This document shows, one piece after another, positions 1-6,588 of a stretch of DNA of 11,415 nt. The DNA is from Patescibacteria group bacterium. GTDB lineage: Bacteria > Patescibacteriota > Microgenomatia > UBA8517. The notes beneath the pieces were generated by a model. That model did not search any database. It saw only the letters and a list, made by a program, of their open reading frames with translations, and was not told the origin of the DNA. The position numbers and the translations under genes were made by a program. Positions within the stretch are counted from its first letter, which is position 1. Each line of letters starts with the position of its first letter. The stretch lies in contig JANWVB010000037.1 of NCBI GenBank assembly GCA_025057695.1, forward strand, positions 1-11,415. Direction: 5' to 3'.

Positions 1-781
1 TAGAGATTTAGGCAGGGATGTTTTGTTAATACTTGATGATATGACAACTCATGCTCGTATTTATCGTCAAATTTCGCTTTTGGCTCGCAGATTCCCCGGA
101 AGAGGCGCTTACCCTGGTGATATTTTTTATTTGCATTCAAAGATTGTTGAAAGGGCAGGTAATTTTGAAAAAGGATCAATTACTTGTCTGCCTGTTGCTG
201 AGAGTGTTTTGGGAGATTTATCTGGGTATATACAGACAAATTTAATGTCTATGACCGATGGACATATATTTTTTGATATAGATTTATATAATCAAGGCAA
301 ACGCCCTGCTATAAATCCTTTTTTGTCAGTGACTCGTGTTGGTCACCAAACGCAAAGTCCGCTTGAACGGGAAATTAGTCGCGAGTTAAGCCGTTTTTTA
401 GTTTCTTACGAAAGGATGAAGCAATTTACTCATTTTGGCGCTGAAGTCGGAGAAGCTACCAGAAAGATTATAGATTTAGGTGGAAAAGTGGATATAGTAT
501 TAAATCAAGGAACAGAAACGATTTGGCCGATGAATTTTACTTTAATTCTGTTTGCCTTTTTATGGACAGGGGTTTGGCGTGAAACTAAGGTAAAAGATAT
601 TAAGCAAGATATTGATATGCTTTTAGATGCTTATTTAAATAATCAAAATATAAAGCAAAAAATAGATCGAATAGTTTCCGTTTCTCAAACAATGCAATCG
701 TTGGTTGAAAATACTAGAAAATTGTCTGATGAGATTTGGAGGGATACAAGAGTCTATGCGCAAAAAAGAGATGGTAAGTAA
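1..781 (+). CDS. atpA: F1 ATP synthase subunit alpha, C-terminal part (5' truncated)
   Basis: This is the C-terminal half (259 residues visible, read from position 2) of the non-catalytic alpha subunit of F1, which alternates with beta in the hexamer that makes or hydrolyses ATP at the inner face of the membrane. Seen directly: the alpha block RQISLLARRFPGRGAYPGD, then FYLHSKIVERA, the TDG segment, and NPFLSVTRVG. The Arg of this last motif (codon 335-337) matches the arginine finger that alpha gives to the beta active site (E. coli R376). The usual GG after that Arg-Val is GH here. A helical C-terminal domain follows to the TAA stop. The true start lies upstream of the window. The next gene begins 8 nt after the stop, in the usual alpha-gamma-beta-epsilon order. 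The subunit call is very secure. Confidence 0.96.
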   Translation, partial: RDLGRDVLLILDDMTTHARIYRQISLLARRFPGRGAYPGDIFYLHSKIVERAGNFEKGSITCLPVAESVLGDLSGYIQTNLMSMTDGHIFFDIDLYNQGKRPAINPFLSVTRVGHQTQSPLEREISRELSRFLVSYERMKQFTHFGAEVGEATRKIIDLGGKVDIVLNQGTETIWPMNFTLILFAFLWTGVWRETKVKDIKQDIDMLLDAYLNNQNIKQKIDRIVSVSQTMQSLVENTRKLSDEIWRDTRVYAQKRDGK

Positions 782-789
782 TTACATAT

Positions 790-1671
790 ATGCTGACCAA
801 ACGGGATATACAAATTCAATCTGAACAAATAGGAAGCCTTGCTACCTTGGTTGAAGTATATGGGCAAATTGCCGCAGAGCGTATGATTAAAATTAGAGGT
901 GCGGTTTTAAGAAATAGGGTATTTTTAAATGCTATAAACGAAATCTTTACGGATACTTTGGCAAGCTATGCAAAAAGACTATCTAATTTGCTTAATTCAG
1001 GCAAAATCAAGGCCCAAGAAAATGGCAGGGTTACCTTTTTAGCGCACAACGGAAAAACAGTATCTGTGTTTATCTCTGCAAATACTGGTTTTTATGGTAA
1101 TGTTATCCACAGAGTTTTTGCCAAATATTTGGAAGATCTTAAGAAAGATCCAAATATCGAAGCAACTATAATTGGCAGAGTTGGACGCGCTTTTTTTGTT
1201 GAGAGCATGCCTAATACACCTTTTACATTTTTTGACATTCCAGATTATGGCATAAGCCCTTCTGCTTTAGATGAAGCGATAAAGCATCTTGTGCAATATG
1301 AAGAGATAAGGATTTATTATGCAGAATATAAGTCTGTTATTAATCAAGAGCCTACCAAAAGAAGCATTGTCGCAGGAACACCAATTCAACGGCAGATTCA
1401 AGAACCAAAGGTTGAATATATATTTGAGCCTTCAATAGAAGCCATACTTACTTTTTTTGAGACTCAGATATTTGCTTCGTTGTTTGATCAATCTTTGCGG
1501 GAAAGTCAACTTGCCAAGTATGCTTCTCGCATACTTGCGATGCAGGTTGCACAAGATAATATAAATAAACGAAGGAAAGAACTTGCAATACAAAAGTTCA
1601 AAATAAGCCATCAAATCAACGAAAAAAAACAAATAAATTCTCTTGCGCCCTTATTTGCCTGTAAATTTTAA
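790..1671 (+). CDS. atpG: F1 ATP synthase subunit gamma (divergent)
   Basis: This is the probable central-stalk gamma subunit, which couples rotation of the membrane c-ring to the catalytic sites. It has 293 residues, close to the usual length. The N-terminal helix (residues 1-60) carries only a loose form of the family pattern, with IAAERM where most gammas have a VAAxKM-like stretch. A Rossmann-like middle follows (about 90-195; ISANTGFYGN corresponds to the usual SDRGLCGG strand and turn). The C-terminal helix is clearer: YIFEPSIEAIL (210-220) and ESQLAKYASRILAMQVAQDN (238-257) match the ES-ASE-ARMxAM signature. The last 25 or so residues, normally ending ElteIvsGA, are unlike the family and end in LFACKF. 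The ATG is 8 nt after the atpA stop with no clear ribosome binding site. The stop overlaps the atpD start by one base (TAATG), which suggests translational coupling. Position between atpA and atpD makes the call firm. Confidence 0.9.
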   Translation: MLTKRDIQIQSEQIGSLATLVEVYGQIAAERMIKIRGAVLRNRVFLNAINEIFTDTLASYAKRLSNLLNSGKIKAQENGRVTFLAHNGKTVSVFISANTGFYGNVIHRVFAKYLEDLKKDPNIEATIIGRVGRAFFVESMPNTPFTFFDIPDYGISPSALDEAIKHLVQYEEIRIYYAEYKSVINQEPTKRSIVAGTPIQRQIQEPKVEYIFEPSIEAILTFFETQIFASLFDQSLRESQLAKYASRILAMQVAQDNINKRRKELAIQKFKISHQINEKKQINSLAPLFACKF

Positions 1672-3068
1672 TGTTTATGTCAGAGCAACAAGACACATCA
1701 GGAAAAGTTGTTTCAGTGAAGGATCAAGTTGTAGAGATTGAATTTCCGCACGCAAAGCCTGCAATTTACGATCTTTTAGTTTTAGAATCGAACAAAGATG
1801 TTGTTTTTGAGGTTTATTGTTCATCTGCAAAACCCAACGTTTTTTATTGTTTATGTTTAACAAACACAAAAAATTTGTATCGAGGCGCCAGGGTGTTAAA
1901 TGTGGGTAGTCAAATAATGTTCCCAGTTGGTCAAGAGTTATTGGGCAGAGTGGTGAATATTTTTGGCAGGCCTATTGATAATAAAGGGTTGATGAATGCA
2001 AAAAAATATAGGCAAATTCATGAAATTAAAAATCAAGCAGATATTTTAACAAAGGAAGAAATTCTGGAAACAGGAATTAAAGTTGTAGATTTGTTTTGTC
2101 CAATATTGAAGGGTGGCAAAGTTGGACTTTTTGGCGGGGCGGGGGTGGGCAAAACCATTTTGTTGACAGAAGTCTTGCATAATATCGTTGGTAGTTCCAA
2201 AAAAAAAGCAGTGTCTGTTTTTGCTGGAGTGGGCGAGCGTTCCAGAGAGGGTCTTGAGCTATATAATTCACTTACAAAATCAGGAGTTATCAATAGCTCT
2301 TGTTTAATATTTGGGACAATGGGAGAAAATCCCGCGGTAAGATATTTGACTGCGTTTTCGGCGGCAACTCTTGCGGAATATTTCCGTGATGAAGAAGAAA
2401 AAGATGTTTTGTTTTTTATAGACAACGTATATCGTTTTGCTCAAGCAGGCAATGAAATTTCTACATTAACCAGCAATCTTCCATCAGAAGATGGCTATCA
2501 GGCGACTTTGGAGACTGAGATGGCACATTTTCACGAGAGAGTAGTTGCCACAAATAAAGCGGCTATTACAACTTTTGAAGCTATTTATGTCCCGGCAGAC
2601 GATATCTTGGATCATGGAGTCCAAGCGATATATCCTTATCTGGACTCAATTGTAGTTTTATCTAGGCAAATGTATCAGCAAGGAATCTTGCCAGCGATAG
2701 ATGTTTTGTCTTCGACTTCTAATTCTTTGCATCCTAGAATTGTGGGGCGTGATCATTTTGAGACGGTATTAAAGTCAAAAGCTATTCTAAAGCAGGCGGA
2801 GTCTTTAGAGAGGATTGTTTCTTTAGTTGGAGAATCAGAGCTTTCCGTTGAAGACCAGCTAATTTATAAAAGAGCAAGAAAGATCAAAAATTTTATGACA
2901 CAACCCTTTTTTGTCACCGAGAGTCAAAAGGGCATAAAAGGTGTTTCTGTGCCGCTTGCACAAGCCGTGAATGACCTTGCGGGAATAATAGACGGAAGAT
3001 ATGATCATATTCCAGAAGAGAAATTTCTATTTGTTGGTTTAATATCAGATATTAAAATTGATGAATGA
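1671..3068 (+). CDS. atpD: F1 ATP synthase subunit beta
   Basis: This is the catalytic subunit of F1 (465 residues, normal length). The N-terminal beta-barrel starts near residue 10 (GKVVSVKDQVVEIEF). The P-loop GGAGVGKT is at 155-162. The catalytic segment GERSREG is at 188-194, where E189 and R190 match E. coli E181 and R182. Walker B FFIDN with DNVYR is at 248-255, followed by EAIYVPADD (303-311), SRQM (331-334) and QPFFV (411-415). Two positions deviate. The adenine-stacking Tyr of GIYPAVDPL (E. coli Y331) is Leu340 in GILPAIDVL, and the DELSEED loop is SELSVED (389-395). The start ATG overlaps the atpG stop by one base; a second in-frame ATG at 1677 is equally possible. Neither has a Shine-Dalgarno sequence. 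The TGA stop lies inside the start of atpC. With its P-loop, Glu and Arg intact, the enzyme should be active. Confidence 0.97.
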   Translation: MFMSEQQDTSGKVVSVKDQVVEIEFPHAKPAIYDLLVLESNKDVVFEVYCSSAKPNVFYCLCLTNTKNLYRGARVLNVGSQIMFPVGQELLGRVVNIFGRPIDNKGLMNAKKYRQIHEIKNQADILTKEEILETGIKVVDLFCPILKGGKVGLFGGAGVGKTILLTEVLHNIVGSSKKKAVSVFAGVGERSREGLELYNSLTKSGVINSSCLIFGTMGENPAVRYLTAFSAATLAEYFRDEEEKDVLFFIDNVYRFAQAGNEISTLTSNLPSEDGYQATLETEMAHFHERVVATNKAAITTFEAIYVPADDILDHGVQAIYPYLDSIVVLSRQMYQQGILPAIDVLSSTSNSLHPRIVGRDHFETVLKSKAILKQAESLERIVSLVGESELSVEDQLIYKRARKIKNFMTQPFFVTESQKGIKGVSVPLAQAVNDLAGIIDGRYDHIPEEKFLFVGLISDIKIDE

Positions 3069-3348
3069 TACAAACAAAAATTGCAAATTTCATTTAAAAA
3101 TTCAATCAAGACAGGGGATTATTTTTGAAGGAGACGTCGAATCTGTTACTTCTTATAATGCAAAAGGAAAATTTGATGTTTTATCGCTTCATTCTAATTT
3201 TATTTCTCTAATTGAAAAAAAAATCATAGTTAGGAATGACAATAAAATCATTCAAGATTTGGATATAGATATAGCTCTTTTAAGAGTTAAAGAGAATTTT
3301 GCAGAGGTATATCTGGGTATAAGAGGCGGCTTGACGGAAACGATATAA
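3061..3348 (+). CDS. atpC: F1 ATP synthase subunit epsilon, short form without C-terminal helical domain
   Basis: This is the probable epsilon subunit, which sits on gamma at the foot of the central stalk and contacts the c-ring. Its 95 residues cover only the N-terminal beta-sandwich: FHLKIQSRQGIIFEGDVESV (about 10-29), then GKFDVLSLHSNFISLI, equivalent to the family's G-x-hGIxPgHxPLlt stretch, and a last strand EVYLGIRGG. Typical epsilons run to about 130-140 residues and end in two helices that can extend along gamma and inhibit ATP hydrolysis; here the protein stops where those helices would begin. I chose the ATG at 3061, which overlaps the end of atpD by 8 nt; a TTG at 3058 in the same frame is less likely. 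There is no Shine-Dalgarno sequence. It is the last gene of the operon, and a 556-nt gap follows. The call rests on fold-level similarity and on position. Confidence 0.86.
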   Translation: MNDTNKNCKFHLKIQSRQGIIFEGDVESVTSYNAKGKFDVLSLHSNFISLIEKKIIVRNDNKIIQDLDIDIALLRVKENFAEVYLGIRGGLTETI

Positions 3349-3546
3349 GTAATAGAAAAATTATAGACATAGATTTCGTGAAAATATTGCATGAAAAAGT
3401 CAACGCCAAAAAATTTGACTATCTTGCGTTTATCGATAAAGTTTTTTGTTGTACCAACAAATGTTATAGGAAACAATATTCAAACATTTTTACTGTTAAT
3501 GAGTTCGATATATTAATTTCTAATTTTGTTTAGCAGAGAAGGATAG

Positions 3547-3577
3547 AAATTGATAACAAATTCGGTTGTCAATTTTT
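3547..3577 (+). terminator. Candidate intrinsic terminator of the atp operon
   Basis: AAATTGATAAC (3547-3557) pairs with GTTGTCAATTT (3565-3575) around a 7-nt loop, with one G-U wobble, and the stem runs straight into a T tract ending at 3577. The stem is AT-rich and so weak by usual standards. It lies about 200 nt after the atpC stop, so it would end either an extended atp transcript or a small transcript of its own. Confidence 0.4.
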
Positions 3578-3737
3578 GCCGTGTTTCAATCTTTTATCTT
3601 GAGGGTTTTAATTTTTTATATCTTTACTTTTTTGCTTACAATTGAAATCTTTAATAGTTTTTTTTATTAATTTTTTTATATTAGATGAGCATTTTGCTTA
3701 TTATAGGAAAACTGATTTGGTAAAATGTGCATATATT

Positions 3738-3746
3738 TGTGGATAA
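3738..3746 (-). promoter_or_regulatory. Perfect DnaA-box sequence
   Basis: The nine bases read TGTGGATAA on the + strand, which is TTATCCACA on the - strand, the consensus high-affinity DnaA box of E. coli and many other bacteria. It lies in the intergenic gap, just after a very T-rich stretch. Whether it marks an origin, a DnaA-controlled promoter, or chance cannot be told from this window alone. Confidence 0.45.
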
Positions 3747-3755
3747 ATTGTGCAT

Positions 3756-3764
3756 TGCGGATAA
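3756..3764 (-). promoter_or_regulatory. Near-match DnaA box
   Basis: TGCGGATAA on the + strand (TTATCCGCA on the - strand) differs from the DnaA-box consensus at one base. It has the same orientation as the perfect box, and the two start 18 nt apart. It also overlaps a small hairpin, GCATT-gcggat-AATGC (3752-3767). Confidence 0.35.
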
Positions 3765-3849
3765 TGCTCCTACTTATTTCTACTAACTGAAGTTGGTAAA
3801 AGTTGATATATTATGATTGATTTTTTTATTAAAAATAAAGATGCATCCA

Positions 3850-3870
3850 GATTATAAAATGGTTATAATC
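3850..3870. repeat. Perfect 8-bp inverted repeat over the leuS -10 region
   Basis: GATTATAA (3850-3857) and TTATAATC (3863-3870) are exact reverse complements around the 5-nt spacer AATGG. The right arm contains TATAAT on the + strand and the left arm contains TATAAT on the - strand, so the site could serve as a two-way promoter core, an operator, or both. Confidence 0.5.
3864..3869 (+). promoter_or_regulatory. Candidate -10 box for leuS
   Basis: A perfect TATAAT lies 35 nt before the leuS ATG, so a transcript would start near 3876 with a leader of about 29 nt. No convincing -35 TTGACA-like hexamer is seen at the usual spacing. Confidence 0.45.
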
Positions 3871-3904
3871 ATAGTTGCTTTTACTTTGGGAAATTTTTTG
3901 TGAA

Positions 3905-6523
3905 ATGAGCAATTTACACTTTGAACACAATCAGATTGAGAAAAAGTGGCAGGAAAAGTGGGAGAAGAATAAGATATACACTCCTGATATTGTAAATGCC
4001 AAAAGACCTTTTTATAACCTATGGATGTTTCCGTATCCTTCCGCCGAAGGTGTGCATGTTGGAACTATATTTTCATCCACAGGAAGCGATGCCTTCGGGA
4101 GATTTCAAAGGATGAACGGTTATGATGTTTTTCAGCCGTTTGGTTATGATTCATTTGGAATTCATTCAGAAAATTACGCAATAAAAATTGGAGAGACACC
4201 CCAAAAAATGCTTACCAGAACAATTGCAAGATACGAAAAACAATTCAAAATGATTGGTCATTCATATGACTGGACGCGTATTGTGAATACTTCTGATATT
4301 GATTATTACAGATGGACACAGTGGTTGTTTGTTGAAATGTTTAAAGCTGGTCTTGCTTATCGCAAAAAAGCTTTTGTGAATTGGTGCCCTGGTTGCAAAA
4401 CGGTGCTTGCCGATGAGCAGATACAGACTCCCGCTCAAGCTGGGAAAGTTCCACCTGGATATGAAAAAGTTGAAGATGTCCCTGAAGGCATTAAAGTTTG
4501 TGAGAGGTGTGGAAATATACCCGAATTCAAAGAATTAGAGCAGTGGTTTTTTAGGATAACAGATTATGCTGATAGGTTATTGGAAGATTTGGAGAAGATT
4601 GATTGGTCTGAGCGTGTTGTTATCGCTCAGAGAAATTGGATAGGTAGGAAACAGGGTATTAATATTACATATGAAGTGAAAGATACCAAAGAAACGATAA
4701 CTTGTTTTACAACAAGACCGGAGACAAATTTTGGAGCTACTTTTGTTGTAGTGTCGCCAGAGCATGATTTTACGCGCAAAATAGTTGATCGAGTGCTTAA
4801 AGTTCCAGAACATGTATATCAAGATATATCTAAATATCTACAAAGTCTACATAATATATCAGAAGATAACAAAGAGAAGACTGGGGTCTTTAGTGGTTTT
4901 TATGCAATTAATGCTTTAACAAATCAAGAAATGCCTATATGGATTTCTGATTTTGTTTTAACTGATTTTGGAACTGGCGCGGTTGTTGGAGTGCCGGGTC
5001 ATGACATAAGAGATTTTGATTTCGCAAAAAAATTTAACCTTCCTATAAAACGAGTTGTTGTAGGCAAAAATGGCAACACATCTGAAATTTCCCAAAAAGA
5101 TCAGGTAGAAGAAGGCGAAGGATACATGATTAATTCTGGTTTTTTAGATGGCAAAACAACAACGGATGCTTTTAACACAATAGTTGATTATCTTGAGCAG
5201 AAAGGTTTAGGGAAAAGGGTGAGCAATTATCACCTTCGTGATTGGTTAATATCAAGACAAAGGTATTGGGGGCCTCCTATTCCTATGATTTTTTGTCCTG
5301 AATGCAAAAGGAATAAAAGGAGTTGGTTTGATACTGTTTCCAAAGAAAAACTGATTCACTCTGATTATTCTGATTGGGATCATTACGGATGGTATCCTGA
5401 AGAGAATTTGCCTGTTCTCTTACCAGTTATAGAGGATTACCGTCCCAAAGGCAATGGTAAAGGCCCTTTGGATGATCATCCTGAATTTTACGAGACGACT
5501 TGTCCTTACTGCAAGGCTAAAGCAAAAAGAGAAACAGATGTTTCTGATACTTTTTTAGATAGTTCTTGGTATTTTTTGAGATATCCAACTGTTGCTAGCT
5601 TAAGCGCTACAAAGACTGCTTTTGATAGAGAAATAACTAGTAAGTGGTTGCCTGTTAATTTATATTTTGGTGGAGCTGAGCATGCAGTTTTGCATTTAAT
5701 GTATGCCAGATTTATCACAAAAGCGCTTTATGATATGAAGCATATTGGCTTTGATGAACCTTTCCCTAAGTTTTACGCTCATGGACTTATGATCAAAGAT
5801 GGCGCAAAGATGAGCAAATCACGTGGCAATGTTGTAAATCCTGATGAGTATATTGCAAAATTTGGCGCAGACACTTTGAGACTTTACTTGATGTTTATGG
5901 GTCCAATGGATGGGTACCCTGACTTTAGGGATACAGGCATAGAAGGAATGAAAAGGTTTGTTGATAGACTTTGGAATATATTTAACCATTCTGATATCTT
6001 TTTAGAAGAGGACAACAAGAAAAAATTGCTTAGTTTGCTAAATAGAACTATTAAAAAGGTAACGGAAGATATTTCTTGTTTCCACTACAATACCGCAATT
6101 TCAGCGATCATGGAACTTGTGAATTTGATGCGTGATTTAGCAAAAGAAAGCGCAAGAAGTGGCATAGAAGATCCAGTTTGGAGGGAGACAAAAAACGCTC
6201 TTGCAAGAATGATCGCGCCTTTTGCTCCGCATTTGGCAGAGGAAGTATGGTGCGAAGTATTAAAACAACCTTTTTCTGTTCACAAGACAAATTGGCCCGA
6301 ATTTGATGCCAACTTGATTAAAGATTCCGAAATTAAGGTTATTGTACAGGTTGATGGCAGAGTTAGGGCTATAATGAGCATGAGATCTGAAGACGCTAAA
6401 ATTAAGCAAACGGTTGTAGAGAGTGCTTATAAAATCAGAGACTTGGACAAATGGGTTAAAAAGAGTCAAGTGAAGAATGTAATATTTGTTCCGGGTAAAG
6501 TAGTAAATTTTGTAACAAAATAG
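3905..6523 (+). CDS. leuS: Leucyl-tRNA synthetase
   Basis: This class I synthetase joins leucine to tRNA-Leu in the cytoplasm; at 872 residues it is of normal bacterial length. Seen in order: the nucleotide-binding region MFPYPSAEGVHVGT (41-54), whose HIGH-type motif is HVGT instead of HxGH; YDSFGIHSENYA; a zinc-type knuckle CPGC...CERC near residue 165; the editing domain with TTRPETNFG (from 269) and GTGAVVGVPGHDIRDF; SRQRYWGPPIP re-entering the catalytic fold; a second CPEC...CPYC insertion; DTFLDSSWYFLRY; KMSKS at 635-639; the anticodon-binding helices; and a C-terminal domain starting EIKVIVQVDGRVR. The editing-site Thr-rich and HDxRD motifs are intact, so proofreading is expected. I prefer the ATG at 3905 because MSNLHFEHNQIEKKWQ matches the usual N-terminus; an upstream in-frame TTG at 3875 would add ten unlikely residues. 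It stands alone between two gaps. Confidence 0.97.
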   Translation: MSNLHFEHNQIEKKWQEKWEKNKIYTPDIVNAKRPFYNLWMFPYPSAEGVHVGTIFSSTGSDAFGRFQRMNGYDVFQPFGYDSFGIHSENYAIKIGETPQKMLTRTIARYEKQFKMIGHSYDWTRIVNTSDIDYYRWTQWLFVEMFKAGLAYRKKAFVNWCPGCKTVLADEQIQTPAQAGKVPPGYEKVEDVPEGIKVCERCGNIPEFKELEQWFFRITDYADRLLEDLEKIDWSERVVIAQRNWIGRKQGINITYEVKDTKETITCFTTRPETNFGATFVVVSPEHDFTRKIVDRVLKVPEHVYQDISKYLQSLHNISEDNKEKTGVFSGFYAINALTNQEMPIWISDFVLTDFGTGAVVGVPGHDIRDFDFAKKFNLPIKRVVVGKNGNTSEISQKDQVEEGEGYMINSGFLDGKTTTDAFNTIVDYLEQKGLGKRVSNYHLRDWLISRQRYWGPPIPMIFCPECKRNKRSWFDTVSKEKLIHSDYSDWDHYGWYPEENLPVLLPVIEDYRPKGNGKGPLDDHPEFYETTCPYCKAKAKRETDVSDTFLDSSWYFLRYPTVASLSATKTAFDREITSKWLPVNLYFGGAEHAVLHLMYARFITKALYDMKHIGFDEPFPKFYAHGLMIKDGAKMSKSRGNVVNPDEYIAKFGADTLRLYLMFMGPMDGYPDFRDTGIEGMKRFVDRLWNIFNHSDIFLEEDNKKKLLSLLNRTIKKVTEDISCFHYNTAISAIMELVNLMRDLAKESARSGIEDPVWRETKNALARMIAPFAPHLAEEVWCEVLKQPFSVHKTNWPEFDANLIKDSEIKVIVQVDGRVRAIMSMRSEDAKIKQTVVESAYKIRDLDKWVKKSQVKNVIFVPGKVVNFVTK

Positions 6524-6574
6524 ATATTTCTGTATCAACTGTAAAGTAATTCTTCTTAATTCCTTCTTTTTATG

Positions 6575-6580
6575 TATAAA
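6575..6580 (+). promoter_or_regulatory. Candidate -10 box for comEA, almost abutting the start codon
   Basis: TATAAA preceded by TG lies 8 nt before the GTG start. A start site about 7 nt downstream of the hexamer would fall at or just before the codon, giving a leaderless or nearly leaderless mRNA. No clear -35 box is seen. Confidence 0.35.
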
Positions 6581-6588
6581 ATGTTTTT

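Larger units (their letters stand above)
3349..3904. other. Long intergenic region between the atp operon and leuS
   Basis: This 556-nt stretch is the only long gap in the window. Reading left to right it holds: an open frame without an ATG reaching 3533; a 12-bp palindrome TTTATCGATAAA (3429-3440); a 7-bp hairpin TTTGTTG-tac-CAACAAA (3445-3461); a terminator-like hairpin (3547-3577); a very T-rich stretch (about 3605-3685) with runs of six to eight T; two DnaA-box-like sites (3738-3746 and 3756-3764); a small hairpin (3781-3798) with a TGAA loop; and a palindrome over the presumed leuS -10 box (3850-3870). I see no tRNA, rRNA or recognisable structured RNA, and no gene I would defend. Confidence 0.7.

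Noticed and set aside
2033..2425. Open frame of 130 codons on the minus strand
   Set aside because: It lies wholly inside atpD, which has full family motifs; the minus-strand translation is low in plausible domains and is a codon shadow.
3066..3068. TGA at the end of atpD read as a sense codon (code 25)
   Set aside because: The beta protein already has normal length and a normal C-terminal region, and read-through would overlap atpC; no in-frame TGA is needed elsewhere.
3445..3461. Perfect 7-bp hairpin TTTGTTG-tac-CAACAAA as a terminator
   Set aside because: No T tract follows; the hairpin at 3547-3577 is a better candidate.
3252..3476. Minus-strand open frame of 74 codons at the end of atpC
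   Set aside because: Half is antisense to atpC, and it has no motif, promoter or ribosome binding site.
3391..3516. Small ATG open frame of 41 codons in the gap after atpC
   Set aside because: No ribosome binding site or promoter, no recognisable motif, and it overlaps another open frame that is equally unsupported.
3687..3770. Possible tRNA: GAGCATT and AATGCTC could form a 7-bp acceptor stem 83 nt apart
   Set aside because: No D arm, anticodon arm or GTTCGA-like T loop fits between them, so the pairing is probably incidental.
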